Origin: Achromobacter agilis | Lineage (GTDB): Bacteria; Pseudomonadota; Gammaproteobacteria; Burkholderiales; Burkholderiaceae_B | Assembly (NCBI RefSeq): GCF_900496965.1 | Contig: NZ_UFQB01000009.1 | Coordinates: forward strand, 141,546-205,545 | Direction of reading: 5' to 3' | Length of the DNA: 64,000 bases | Shown: positions 31,116-40,025 of the stretch, in pieces | How positions within the stretch are numbered: position 1 is the stretch's first letter | How the letters are laid out: every line of letters begins with the position of its first letter | Made by a program: the position numbers and the translations under genes | The notes under the pieces: model-generated | What the model was told of the DNA's origin: nothing | What the model saw: the letters and a program-made list of their open reading frames with translations, nothing else | Databases searched by the model: none

Positions 31116-31481
31116 TCAGGCCACCAGCCGCAGATGGCGCTTGACTACCGGTACCGTGGGTTGCTGTTTGACCAGGCTGACGGGCACGAACTCCAGCGGC
31201 TTGCGGCCGGTGGTCGCGTCGCTCAGGCTGGCGGCGAGCAATACGGCGCGGGACGCGCCCAGCCCGCGCGCGCGCTGGAGGCCACGCGCCAGTTCCATCG
31301 CCTGCTGTTCGGCCATGTCCCGGGATGGCCAGACGGTGCGGCAGAAGTGCGTTTTGCACACGGGTGTCTGCGGCGAGTGATCGATAACGTCCACGTAGCC
31401 ACGAAATGCGCCGTACTCGACCTCCATGACATTGGGGCGTACCGACTTGAGGGCAAGCGGTTTTTGCGAAGTAGGAGCCAT
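31116..31481 (-). CDS. Hypothetical protein, 121 aa
   Basis: MAPTSQKPLALKSVRPNVMEVEYGAFRGYVDVIDHSPQTPVCKTHFCRTVWPSRDMAEQQAMELARGLQRARGL, ending in a basic PVVKRHLRLVA. It is soluble and mixed alpha/beta with no signal peptide. GGAAACC lies just upstream of the start. The C/H pattern CKTHFC might bind metal, but this is weak. No family was recognised. Confidence 0.5.
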   Translation of the reverse strand: MAPTSQKPLALKSVRPNVMEVEYGAFRGYVDVIDHSPQTPVCKTHFCRTVWPSRDMAEQQAMELARGLQRARGLGASRAVLLAASLSDATTGRKPLEFVPVSLVKQQPTVPVVKRHLRLVA

Positions 31482-31574
31482 GATGGGTTTCCTTGAGAGG
31501 ACACGAATTCATCCTAGCTCACAATGACTGCAAACTTCGCATTGCTTTGCAGTTATTTAGATAACTATCGAGAG

Positions 31575-31799
31575 TTACCGAGGTGAAAGAAAATTTTTCG
31601 TGATGCGAATGTCCAACACTTTGCCGTCGGACAATAGCGCTCCGGCGCCATATTGAACTGGATTTATATGCCCGATTTTTCCTGAGGTCCCCACGATTTT
31701 CTTGATGTCCTCGGCGCGCTGCCGGTCGAGGAGGACTATGGCATTTGGGAATAATGAAAACACTCCGCATGGAGCATGTATTTCCAGATCACAATGCAT
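31575..31799 (-). CDS. Hypothetical small protein, 74 aa
   Basis: MHCDLEIHAPCGVFSLFPNAIVLLDRQRAEDIKKIVGTSGKIGHINPVQYGAGALLSDGKVLDIRITKNF. The text looks protein-like, but AT content is higher than in neighbours, no clear ribosome site was seen and no family was recognised. It could be a fragment of a longer gene. Confidence 0.35.
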   Translation of the reverse strand: MHCDLEIHAPCGVFSLFPNAIVLLDRQRAEDIKKIVGTSGKIGHINPVQYGAGALLSDGKVLDIRITKNFLSPR

Positions 31800-31880
31800 G
31801 AATTATGATCAGCCGGCGTTCAAGTGTGCGCATCGCAGTACCGGCCAATTCCTAGACCATGCCAAATATTGGAGATTTCT

Positions 31881-32210
31881 ATGAGTGGTTACTACGATTT
31901 GAAGCGCAGCGGCGATCAGTACATGTTCAACCTGAAAGCCGGAAACAACGAAGTCATTCTTACCAGCGAGCGATACACCACCAAGGCGAGCGCTCAGGAT
32001 GGCATCGCATCGGTCCGTCAGAACTCGCAGGTCGACGCGAGATACCAGCTCAAGACGGCCAGCGACGGCTCGCCCTATTTCACGTTGAGCGCGGCGAACG
32101 GCCAGGCCATCGGCCGCAGCGAGATGTATTCGAGCGCGGCGGCGCGGGACAAAGGCGTTGCGTCCGTCAAGGCCAACGGGCCCACGCCTACCGTGAAAGA
32201 CAACACCTGA
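31881..32210 (+). CDS. YegP/DUF1508 (UPF0339) family protein
   Basis: 109 residues from ATG 31881 with GGAG 7 bases upstream. Two tandem copies of the short beta-beta-alpha unit are visible: YYDLKRSGDQYMFNLKAGNNEVILTSERYTTKASAQDGIASVRQNS and RYQLKTASDGSPYFTLSAANGQAIGRSEMYSSAAARDKGVASVKANG. Members form small domain-swapped proteins often induced by stress; the function is unsettled. Confidence 0.9.
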   Translation: MSGYYDLKRSGDQYMFNLKAGNNEVILTSERYTTKASAQDGIASVRQNSQVDARYQLKTASDGSPYFTLSAANGQAIGRSEMYSSAAARDKGVASVKANGPTPTVKDNT

Positions 32211-32276
32211 TTCCCTGCGAGCCCTGATGCCGCCGCGCCGCAAGGCGCATGGCGGCTGCGCGTTCCGGCGCGATGT

Positions 32277-34703
32277 TCAGTACGTCGCCCGCAGGTTCAG
32301 CATCACGCTTCGCGGCTCGCCGTAGTAGTTCGAGCCGTAGGCCGCCCATACGCGCTGGTAATAGACCTTGTCGAACAGGTTGTTCACCGTCAGGGTGGCG
32401 TCCAGGTGCTTGTTGAAGCGGTAGCCGGCCTGCGCGGACACGGTGGTGTAGGGGCGCTGCTCGAATTTCACCGGGCCGTTCAGGCGGTACATGCTGCTGA
32501 CGCTGCGCACGCCCGCGCCCAGCGACAGGCCTTCCAGCGACCCCGTGGCGAAGGTGTACTTCGTCCATAGGTTGAAGGTGTGGCGCGGCGTGATGAAGGC
32601 GTATTGCTGCGACTTCTGCTCTTCCGTGCCCTTCAGGGTCTTGGTGGTGGTGTAGGCGTAGCCGGCCGTGATGTCCCAGCCCGGCGCCGGGCTGCCGCTG
32701 ATTTCGGCCTCGAAGCCCTGGCTGCGCATCTTGCCCGCGGCCATGGAGAAGAGCGGATTGTCCGGGTCGGTCATGGCGCGGTTTTCGTCTTCCATGCGGA
32801 AGAGCGCGGCATGGCCGTTCAGCCGCTTGTCCAGGAACTCGCCCTTCAGGCCGATCTCGAACTGCTTGCCGGTGCGCGGGTCCAGCAACTGGCCGTTGAC
32901 GTCGGTGGTGGTCTGCGGCGTGAAGATGCTGGTGTAGCTGGCATAGGCCGACAACTGTTCGTTCAGGTCCACCACCAGGCCGAGGTAGGGCGTGAACTTG
33001 CCATTGATCTTGTCGCTGGTGTCGGTGAACTGGTTGAAGTAGGCGTTGCGGTTCTGGGTGCGGTTTTCCCACCAGGTGAAGCGGCCGCCGGCGATGATGG
33101 TGGCCGCGTCGGCCACTCGCAGATTGGTGCGCGCATACAGGCCGTACTGGTCGGTCTTGCTGTCGTTGCCGTTGGTGAATTCGTAGTCCGGCTTGGGGAC
33201 ATCGTTGTCGGGGTGGTACAGGTTGATGTCGGCGTTGTCGCCGCCGCCGTAGCGGAAATTCTTGTGGATATTGCGGTAGTCGGCGCCCACGATCAACTCG
33301 TGCTCGCGGCCGAAGGCCTGGAACGGCGTGGCGACGAAGGCGTCCAGGCCGTAGGTTTTCCAGTGGCTGCGGTATTTCCACGAAACCAGGCAGGTGTCGC
33401 CGGTGACCGGGTCCACCGCGCAGTCGGACCAGCCGAATTCGCGGCTGGGCTCGTCCTGTTCGCGGTAGACGCCGCTGACCTTGATGCGGCCGCCGTTGGA
33501 CAGCCGGTGTTCCACGTCGGCGAAGTACTCGGTGATCTCTTCGGTGATGTGGTTCCAGCTGGGATCCAGGTTGGTGGAGCGGCGCACGTCCAGCAATTGG
33601 CCGTCCTCGTAGCCGGGCAGGCCGAAGAAGGGGCGGCCCTTGTACTGCTGGTAGGTGGCGCCGGCGGTCAGCACGGTGTCGGGCGTCAGGTCGAAGCTCA
33701 GGGTGCCGTAGAACAGGGGCTTTTCGGTGTAGACGCCGTCGACGAAGGAGCGCCGGTCGTCATAGGACGCGACCAGTCGGCCGCGCAGTCGGCCATCGCT
33801 GTCCAGCGGGCCGGTGATGTCGGCCTCGGCGTAGTAGCGGTCCCAGGATCCCGTCATCACCTGCCCGCTGAAGGCGAAGTCCTTCATTGCGCGCTTGCGC
33901 ACCAGGTTGACGGTGCCGCCGGGGTCGCCCGCGCCCTGGAACAGGCCGGAGGGGCCGCGCAGCACCTCGATGTGGTCGTAGATGGCCAGGCCGAAACCCG
34001 AGCTCAGGTCGTTGCCGGTGCTGGCGGGCGTGTTCACGCCGTCCACCTGGATGGTGTCCAGCGCGTAGCCGCGCGAATAGAAGTTGCCGTGGTTGCCGCC
34101 GATGCTGCCCGCTTCCACCGTGATGCCGGTCACGGTGCGCATGGCATCGTCCAGGTTCACCAGGTTCTGGTCGTCCAGCAGCTGGCGCGTGACCACGGAA
34201 ACAGACTGCGGGATCTGGCGCAGGCTTTGCGCGTTCTTGCCCAGGGTGACGGCGGACGAGGTGTAGGAGCCCGTGCCTTCGGTGACGGCGAGACCGCTGC
34301 CGGTGACCGTGACCGGCGCCAGCGTCGTCGCGTCGGCGGCCGTGGAGGCCGCCGGGAAGCGCACCACGAAGCCCGTGGCGCTGGGCACCGCGACCAGGCC
34401 GCTCTTCGCCAGCAGGCGGTCCAGGGCGGCTTGCGCGCTCATCCTGCCCGACACGGCGGGCGCTCGCAGGCCCGCCACCGTGTCGGGGCTGAACAGCACC
34501 TGCACCTGCGCCTGGCGGCCCAGCGCCACCAGCGCATCGGTCAGGCTGCCGGCAGGCAGGTCGAAGGCCTGGGCGGCCGCGCCCTGGGCGTGGGCCGTGG
34601 ACGGCGCGAACGCCTGGGCCGCCAGCGCGGCGCTCATCGACAGCGCGCACAGCAGCGCGTAACGGCCGGCGGTCTGCCGGCAACGGAAATGGCCTTGCGC
34701 CAT
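32277..34703 (-). CDS. TonB-dependent siderophore receptor with STN domain
   Basis: 808 residues. The signal peptide ends at AQ40 (ALLCALSMSAALAAQAFAPSTAHAQ). STN domain about 45-97 (FDLPAGSLTDALVALGRQAQVQVLFSPDTVAG). Plug: LRQIPQSVSVVTRQLLDDQNLVNLDDAMRTVTGITVEAG, FYSRGYALDTIQVDGV, EVLRGPSGLFQGAGDPGGTVNLVRKR. The barrel ends LTVNNLFDKVYYQRV...GEPRSVMLNLRATY. It resembles FpvA/FhuE-type ferric-siderophore transducers. It is the third gene of a Fur-controlled sigma/FecR/receptor operon, 106 bases after fecR. Confidence 0.95.
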   Translation of the reverse strand: MAQGHFRCRQTAGRYALLCALSMSAALAAQAFAPSTAHAQGAAAQAFDLPAGSLTDALVALGRQAQVQVLFSPDTVAGLRAPAVSGRMSAQAALDRLLAKSGLVAVPSATGFVVRFPAASTAADATTLAPVTVTGSGLAVTEGTGSYTSSAVTLGKNAQSLRQIPQSVSVVTRQLLDDQNLVNLDDAMRTVTGITVEAGSIGGNHGNFYSRGYALDTIQVDGVNTPASTGNDLSSGFGLAIYDHIEVLRGPSGLFQGAGDPGGTVNLVRKRAMKDFAFSGQVMTGSWDRYYAEADITGPLDSDGRLRGRLVASYDDRRSFVDGVYTEKPLFYGTLSFDLTPDTVLTAGATYQQYKGRPFFGLPGYEDGQLLDVRRSTNLDPSWNHITEEITEYFADVEHRLSNGGRIKVSGVYREQDEPSREFGWSDCAVDPVTGDTCLVSWKYRSHWKTYGLDAFVATPFQAFGREHELIVGADYRNIHKNFRYGGGDNADINLYHPDNDVPKPDYEFTNGNDSKTDQYGLYARTNLRVADAATIIAGGRFTWWENRTQNRNAYFNQFTDTSDKINGKFTPYLGLVVDLNEQLSAYASYTSIFTPQTTTDVNGQLLDPRTGKQFEIGLKGEFLDKRLNGHAALFRMEDENRAMTDPDNPLFSMAAGKMRSQGFEAEISGSPAPGWDITAGYAYTTTKTLKGTEEQKSQQYAFITPRHTFNLWTKYTFATGSLEGLSLGAGVRSVSSMYRLNGPVKFEQRPYTTVSAQAGYRFNKHLDATLTVNNLFDKVYYQRVWAAYGSNYYGEPRSVMLNLRATY

Positions 34704-34809
34704 GGACTTTCCCCAGTCAAGAAGTGGATCTTCATCGGGGAAGACGCGCCAGGCGCCGGAACCCGTACGTCCGAAAGAAAAATTATTCGCAATTCGAGGC
34801 GGGCAGGGT

Positions 34810-35772
34810 TCAGCGGCTGGCGATCACCGCCGAGCCGTCGGGGCGGCGGTTCAGCGTCACGGGCAGCAGGCCGGGCAGCGTGTCCAGGAAGGCCTCGGGA
34901 TGGCGCAGGTCCAGCGTGCCGGACAGGCGCAGGCCGCGGGCGCGCTCGTCGGCGAAACGCACCGGCGCGTCGCGGTACAGGGCCAGGTAGCCGGCCAGCT
35001 GCTGCAGGGTGGCATCGTGGACGACCGCCACGCCATCCTGCCAGGCTCCGATCTCGCCGGGCGCCACCTGCTGGCGGCCCAGCAGATGGCCGCCGGCGCG
35101 CGCCAGCAGCACGGTGTCGCCGGCCCGCAGCGTGTGCTCCTTCGGGCCGTCCGCGCCGCTGGCGTCCAGCATCACCTGCCCGCTGCGCACGCCCACCTGC
35201 AGCGTGTCGGGCAGCAGCAGCACGTTGAATTCGGTGCCGATGTCGCGCAGCTCGGCGCCGCCGGCGGACACGACGAGGGGGCGGCGATCGGAGGCGGCGT
35301 CGATGTAGACCTCGCCGCCGTCGATGTCGATGCGCCGTTCGGCCAGCGTGTAGCGCACGCTGACGCGGGTGCCGACATTGGCGTGCACCCGGGTGCCGTC
35401 GGGCATGTCCAGGCTGCGGGTCTGGGTGGACGCGTTGGCGACCGATTCATAGCTGACGGGCAGGTACTGGTAGGCCGCGCCGGCGATCAGCACCAGGGCG
35501 GCCAGCGCCCCGCTCCAGCGCAGCAAGGCCGGCCGGCGCGCGGGCCGGGGCGGCGCAGGGGCCCTGGCCGGCGCCGCGGCCGGGCGCGGCAGGGAAGCCA
35601 TGTCTTCCCAGACCTGGGCCAGGCGCTCGTACTCCTGCCTGTGCCGCGGCGATTCCGCCAGCCATGCCTGGAACGCCTGTTCGGCGTCCGCGTCGGACGC
35701 GCGCTCGCGGCGGCGCATAAACCATGCGCTTGCGGCCTCTTCGATGGGAGACAGGGGACGGGATCGGGTCAT
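34810..35772 (-). CDS. FecR-family sigma regulator
   Basis: 320 residues from ATG 35772, overlapping the sigma gene by 4 bases. The N-terminal domain is SPIEEAASAWFMRRRERASDADAEQAFQAWLAESPRHRQEYERLAQVWEDM. A Pro/Ala/Arg-rich linker and the membrane segment WSGALAALVLIAGAAYQYLPV follow. The periplasmic FecR domain has QTRSLDMPDGTRVHANVGTRVSVRYTLAERRIDIDGGEVYIDA. It transmits the receptor signal to the sigma factor encoded just upstream. Confidence 0.93.
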   Translation of the reverse strand: MTRSRPLSPIEEAASAWFMRRRERASDADAEQAFQAWLAESPRHRQEYERLAQVWEDMASLPRPAAAPARAPAPPRPARRPALLRWSGALAALVLIAGAAYQYLPVSYESVANASTQTRSLDMPDGTRVHANVGTRVSVRYTLAERRIDIDGGEVYIDAASDRRPLVVSAGGAELRDIGTEFNVLLLPDTLQVGVRSGQVMLDASGADGPKEHTLRAGDTVLLARAGGHLLGRQQVAPGEIGAWQDGVAVVHDATLQQLAGYLALYRDAPVRFADERARGLRLSGTLDLRHPEAFLDTLPGLLPVTLNRRPDGSAVIASR

Positions 35773-36314
35773 GATGCTTCGCCGTGCACGTGGCGCTTGC
35801 AGTGCGCCAAGGCCAGTTGCAGGTGCTTTTCCACCGCCCGCAGCGAAATGCCCATGCGGTCGGCGATCTCCTCGCAACGCAATTCATCATACCGATAAAG
35901 CAGGAAGGCCTCGCGCTGGCGCGGGGGCATGGCGTCGATGGCGGCCTGCAGCATCCGCAGGCGCTGGTTCACGTCGGCGCGCGCCTCGGGCTGCATCCCC
36001 GGGTCGGCGGCCAGGCTGCCCGCTTGCGGCGCGAATGCCTGGTCGTCCAGGCTGGCGGCCAGGTGCTCGCCGCGTACGCCTTCGCGGCGCCAGTGGTCGC
36101 GCAGCAGATTGCGGGCGATTTCGTAGAGATAGGCGCGGGGTTTTTGCGGCGGCTCGGCGCCATTGCTGGCCGCCAGCCATTTGGCGAAGGCTTCCTGCGC
36201 CAGGTCCTGGGCGGTATCCGGCGAGCGCTTGAGCTGGCGGTTCAGGAAACCGGTCAGTTCCGCGTTCCACGCTTTGTACGCCTCGGCGATCGCGCCGAAG
36301 AAACGCTCCCCCAT
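35769..36314 (-). CDS. ECF sigma factor, FecI type
   Basis: 181 residues. Region 2: AYKAWNAELTGFLNRQLKRSPDTAQDLAQEAFAKWL and PRAYLYEIARNLLRDHWRREG. Region 4: IDAMPPRQREAFLLYRYDELRCEEIADRMGISLRAVEKHLQLALAHCKRH. It directs transcription of the downstream receptor gene. A Fur-box-like site at 36379-36398 lies 65 bases before its start. Confidence 0.93.
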   Translation of the reverse strand: MGERFFGAIAEAYKAWNAELTGFLNRQLKRSPDTAQDLAQEAFAKWLAASNGAEPPQKPRAYLYEIARNLLRDHWRREGVRGEHLAASLDDQAFAPQAGSLAADPGMQPEARADVNQRLRMLQAAIDAMPPRQREAFLLYRYDELRCEEIADRMGISLRAVEKHLQLALAHCKRHVHGEAS

Positions 36315-36378
36315 GATGCCCCTGGAACCATGTCCGCCGCGCGGCGGGCGGGCCGGGCGCGTCGTCAGGCTTTGAATG

Positions 36379-36398
36379 TAATGATAATGATTCCTATT
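36379..36398. promoter_or_regulatory. Fur-box-like site before the second FecI-type gene
   Basis: TAATGATAATGATTCCTATT resembles the consensus GATAATGATAATCATTATC, with the ATGATAAT core intact. It sits in the only AT-rich stretch between the sigma gene (start 36314) and the TetR gene (stop 36448). Iron repression of the operon is the expected role. Confidence 0.7.
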
Positions 36399-36447
36399 GT
36401 ATCAATTTTGGCCGGCGGCGCGGAGAGGGCCGTGGGGGCGGTCCGTC

Positions 36448-37050
36448 CTATTTCGCGGAGACGATTTCCAGCGAACGTTCCCGCGCCATCGTGAACTGCG
36501 CCGCGTCGCCCATCGACGCGGCCACGTTGGCGATGGCCTGGTAGGCCAGCAGATCGAACGCCAGCCTGGCCGGGTCCGTGGCGGCCGGCAGTTCCTTCGC
36601 CGCGACGGCCTCGCGCGCGAGCGTTTCGAAGCGTTCGCGCGCCTCGTTCCGATGCTGGTTCACGCGGTCGCGGATCGCGCCGGGCCGGCTGCGGTATTCG
36701 CTGCTGGCCGCCGTGAGGAAACAGCCGCCGGGCAGGCTGCGCTCCTGCACGAACTGGAACCAGCCGGCGACCAGCGCGCGCAGCCGCTCGCCGGGGCTGG
36801 CGAGGGCCAGCGCGGGCGCCACCACCGCCACGCGGTAGAGGTCCACCGCGCTTTCCAGCGTGGCCAGCTGCAAGGCTTCCTTGTCGCCGAACAGCACCTG
36901 GATGTTGCCCTTGGCCACGCCCGCCTCGGTGGCCAGGCGGCCGAACGTCAGCCCTTCCAGCCCTTCGACCGATGCGATGCGCGCCGAATGGGCCAATACC
37001 CCGGCGCGCGCCTTTTCGCCCCGGAGGCGGCGGCGATCCGTTTCAACCAT
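36448..37050 (-). CDS. TetR-family regulator
   Basis: 200 residues from ATG 37050; longer in-frame starts would reach across the palindromic operator. Helix-turn-helix: SARIASVEGLEGLTFGRLATEAGVAKGNIQVLFGDKEALQLATLESAVDLY. The C-terminal domain with FLTAASSEYRSRPGAIRDRVNQHRNEARERF is of the TetR_C type. It is divergent from an MFS exporter with a 26-bp palindrome between them, so it is probably the local repressor of that exporter and of itself. Confidence 0.9.
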   Translation of the reverse strand: MVETDRRRLRGEKARAGVLAHSARIASVEGLEGLTFGRLATEAGVAKGNIQVLFGDKEALQLATLESAVDLYRVAVVAPALALASPGERLRALVAGWFQFVQERSLPGGCFLTAASSEYRSRPGAIRDRVNQHRNEARERFETLAREAVAAKELPAATDPARLAFDLLAYQAIANVAASMGDAAQFTMARERSLEIVSAK

Positions 37051-37087
37051 AAGTCCGTCCTCGCTTGTCACGATGCGATCCTTCAAT

Positions 37088-37113
37088 TTAATATACGATC
37101 GTACGTATATTAA
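37088..37113. promoter_or_regulatory. 26-bp palindromic operator between TetR and MFS genes
   Basis: TTAATATACG, spacer ATCGTA, CGTATATTAA: perfect 10-bp arms. It is 26 bases before the MFS start (37140) and 38 before the tetR start (37050). Location and symmetry are those of a TetR operator controlling both genes. Confidence 0.85.
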
Positions 37114-37139
37114 TCCTTGCCACTCTTCGGGCCAACAAC

Positions 37140-38606
37140 ATGACCGATACCCCTTCATCCGGCGCGGGCCGCTGGTTCGCCCTGGCTGCCCTGCTTTCGG
37201 CGAATTTCCTCATCATTCTCGACCTCTTCATCGTCAATGTATCGCTGCCCAGCCTGCAAACGCGGCTGGGCGCGAGTTTCTCGCAGGTCCACCTGGTTAT
37301 CGTCGCCTACGATGCCGCGCTGGCCGTGCTGCTGATCATCGGCGCGCGGCTGGGCGACCTGTTCGGCCGCCGCCGCATTTTCCTGTGGGGCATGGGGCTG
37401 TTCACGGCCTCTTCGCTGATCTGCGGGCTGGCCCCCGGTCCCGGGATTCTAATTGGCGGGCGCGTGATCCAGGGCGCCGCGGCCGCGCTGCTGATGCCGC
37501 AGGTGCTGGCCTCTATCCGCGTCATGTTCGACGGCGCCAGCCGCGCGCGGGCCTTCGGCGCGATGGGCGCGGTCCAGGGCGTGGCGGCGACCATATCGCA
37601 GCTCGCGGGCGGGTTCCTGATCGAGCAGGATTATGCCGGCCTGGGCTGGCGCACGATTTTCCTCATCAACCTGCCCATCGGGCTGGCCGCGATGCTGGCG
37701 GCCCGGCTCTGCATCCCCGAGACGCGCGCGTCCGTCTCCAGCCGGCTCGACGTGGCCGGCGCCCTGCTGGCGGCGCTGGGCCTGTTCCTGCTGCTTGTGC
37801 CCATCATGCTGGGCCACGACCACGGCTGGCCCTGGTGGTCCTACGCCGGCCCCGCAGCGGCGGTGCCGGTACTGGCCGCCTTCGTGCGCCATGAGCTCAG
37901 GCTGTCCCGGCGCGGCGGCGTGCCGCTGATCGAGATGGCCCTGTTTGCCAATCGCCGCTTCGTGACGGGCGTGAGCGCGGTGTTCCTGTTCTTTTCGGCG
38001 ATCAGTTCGTTTTTTCTGTCGCTGACCATGCTGCTGCAGTTCGGGCTGGAATTGAGCCCGCTTGCCGCGGGAGCGGTATTCACACCGTCGGCCTTGGCGT
38101 TCTTTGCCGCCTCGCTCAGCGGTCCGCGGCTAGCGGAATGGCTGGGCCGCCGCGCGCTGCTGCTGGGCGTCCTGGTGTTTGGCGCGGGCATCGCGCTATC
38201 GGCGGCCGGCGCGATACTGGACGTGGCCAATATGACGCTGATCGTGGCGGCGCTGGTGCTCAATGGCGCGGGCCAGGGCATTGTGATCCCGCTGGCGTTC
38301 AACGCCGTGCTGGGGGCGGTGCGGGCGGAAGACGCGGGCATGGGGTCGGGCATCTCGTCCACCATGCAGCTGACCGGTACCACCGTCGGCGTGGCGGTGG
38401 TGGGCGTGGTGCTATTTGCCGCGATCGGGTCGCCCGATCTGCTGGACGCGGGGCGCGCGCAGCGCTATGGCCATGCGTTGGCCTGGGCCACGATCTACAA
38501 CCTGGTGGCGGTGGCCGTCAGTTACCTGCTGTTTGCGCGTTTGATGGGGAGCGCGCCCGCGGCTGGCGCGGTGCCGGCGGCCCGGGTGCAAGCGGGAGGA
38601 GACTGA
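37140..38606 (+). CDS. MFS multidrug exporter, DHA2 (EmrB/QacA) type
   Basis: 488 residues with about 14 hydrophobic segments. Motif A is GARLGDLFGRRRIFLWGMGLF and motif C-like GAMGAVQGVAATISQLAGGFL. The first helix reads FALAALLSANFLIILDLFIVNVSLPSLQ, with the D in the membrane typical of DHA2 proton antiporters. It exports drugs or metabolites from the cytoplasm using the proton gradient. It is controlled, by inference, by the divergent TetR protein. Confidence 0.92.
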   Translation: MTDTPSSGAGRWFALAALLSANFLIILDLFIVNVSLPSLQTRLGASFSQVHLVIVAYDAALAVLLIIGARLGDLFGRRRIFLWGMGLFTASSLICGLAPGPGILIGGRVIQGAAAALLMPQVLASIRVMFDGASRARAFGAMGAVQGVAATISQLAGGFLIEQDYAGLGWRTIFLINLPIGLAAMLAARLCIPETRASVSSRLDVAGALLAALGLFLLLVPIMLGHDHGWPWWSYAGPAAAVPVLAAFVRHELRLSRRGGVPLIEMALFANRRFVTGVSAVFLFFSAISSFFLSLTMLLQFGLELSPLAAGAVFTPSALAFFAASLSGPRLAEWLGRRALLLGVLVFGAGIALSAAGAILDVANMTLIVAALVLNGAGQGIVIPLAFNAVLGAVRAEDAGMGSGISSTMQLTGTTVGVAVVGVVLFAAIGSPDLLDAGRAQRYGHALAWATIYNLVAVAVSYLLFARLMGSAPAAGAVPAARVQAGGD

Positions 38607-38631
38607 CTCCGTCGCCGGCTCCGCGGCGGTG

Positions 38632-39852
38632 TCATGCCGGGGTCAGCGTGCGCAGCTTGCGCAGTTCGGGGAACCACCACATCCACAGCCCCGCTACCGC
38701 CACGGTGCCGACGCCGCCGATCACCACTGCGGGCACCGCGCCGACCAGGGCGGCGAGCATGCCGGACTCGAATTCGCCAAGCTGGTTGGAGGCGCTGACG
38801 AACAGCGTGTTGACCGCGCTGACCCGGCCCAGCATATGGTCGGGCGTATTCAGTTGCACCAGCGAGGACCGCACCACCACGCTGATGGAATCGGCTGCGC
38901 CCAGTACGACCAGCGCGCCCACCGACAGCGGGATCGAGGTGGACAGGCCGAACACGGTGGTGGCAAGGCCGAACAGGATCAGCGCGCCGAACAGCAGCCG
39001 TCCCACGTGCTCGCCCAGGCTCAGCCGCGCCAGCGTGAGGGACATGAGCATGGCGCCGCAGGCGGGGGCGGCGCGCAGCGCGCCCAGCGCCCAGGGGCCG
39101 GCGTTCAGGATGTCCTTGGCGAAGATGGGCAGCAGCGCGGTGGCGCCACCCAGTAGCACGGCGAACAGGTCCAGCGACAGGGTGCCCAGCAGCAGGCGGC
39201 GCTGGAAGATGAAAGTGATGCCCGCGAACAGCGTGCGCCAGGTGGTCGGTTCCTTGCGCGGGGGCGCGCGGTCGATGGCCATGCTGGCGATGGAGGCGAA
39301 GGCGGTCAGGTACATCGCGGCGGCCACGCAGTAGATCCAGCCCGCGCCCAGGCCGTAGCCGACGCCGCCCAGCGCGGGCCCGGCGATCTGCGCGATCTGG
39401 CCGCCCGAGGACGACAGCGCGGTGGCGCGCGGCAGCCAGGCGCGCGGCACGATGGCGGGAATCAGCGTGGTGAGGGTGGGCGCCTCGAAGGCGCGCGCCG
39501 AACTCATGACGATGAGCGTGGCGTAGATCAGCGGCCTGCCGCCCAGGCCATGGAGCGCGGCCGCCGCCAGCGTCAGCGTGGCCAGGGCCTCGATGGCCAT
39601 GCAGATAGCCACGATCTTGCGGCGGTCGTAGCGGTCGGCCACGTGGCCGACCACCAGCGTCAGCGCCGCCATGGGCAGGAATTGCGCCAGCCCGATCAGG
39701 CCCAGGTCCAGCGCGCTGCCGGACAGTTCGTAGATCTGCCAGCCCACCGCGACGGACACGATCTGGAAGGCCAGCGACGCGCCCACGCGGGCGCAGAGGA
39801 AATGCAGGAAGGCGGGACGGGTAAGCGGACTGGGGGAGTCGGGGGCGGGCAT
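38632..39852 (-). CDS. MFS exporter, EntS-like (MFS_3)
   Basis: 406 residues, 12 hydrophobic segments. FLCARVGASLAFQIVSVAVGWQIYELSGSALDLGLIGLAQFLPMAALTLVVGHVADRYDRRKI is the N-terminal pattern of the EntS/MFS_3 group, and RSSLVQLNTPDHMLGRVSAVNTLFVSASNQLGEFESG is the matching C-terminal block. EntS exports enterobactin, so siderophore export is possible given the receptor operon nearby, but no siderophore-synthesis genes are in the window. It is convergent with the DHA2 exporter. Confidence 0.85.
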   Translation of the reverse strand: MPAPDSPSPLTRPAFLHFLCARVGASLAFQIVSVAVGWQIYELSGSALDLGLIGLAQFLPMAALTLVVGHVADRYDRRKIVAICMAIEALATLTLAAAALHGLGGRPLIYATLIVMSSARAFEAPTLTTLIPAIVPRAWLPRATALSSSGGQIAQIAGPALGGVGYGLGAGWIYCVAAAMYLTAFASIASMAIDRAPPRKEPTTWRTLFAGITFIFQRRLLLGTLSLDLFAVLLGGATALLPIFAKDILNAGPWALGALRAAPACGAMLMSLTLARLSLGEHVGRLLFGALILFGLATTVFGLSTSIPLSVGALVVLGAADSISVVVRSSLVQLNTPDHMLGRVSAVNTLFVSASNQLGEFESGMLAALVGAVPAVVIGGVGTVAVAGLWMWWFPELRKLRTLTPA

Positions 39853-40025
39853 GGAAGGGGTGGGAGGGATTTTGCGGCCTGGGCCGGATCCGGCATTCTA
39901 GGGACAATCCGCTGACGGGAAACTAAGAGCCTCGGGGGCGCCCAGGCGCCGTTTATGCATGAAATGGCGCCGGGATGCCTATACTTCCGTTTCACGCATT
40001 GCCACTTCCGACGGGTATTCCAGCC

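Noticed and set aside
32580..35228. Long plus-strand open frame over the second receptor operon
   Set aside because: Antisense to a clear TonB receptor and FecR; Val/Gly/Ala/Arg-rich text without motifs.
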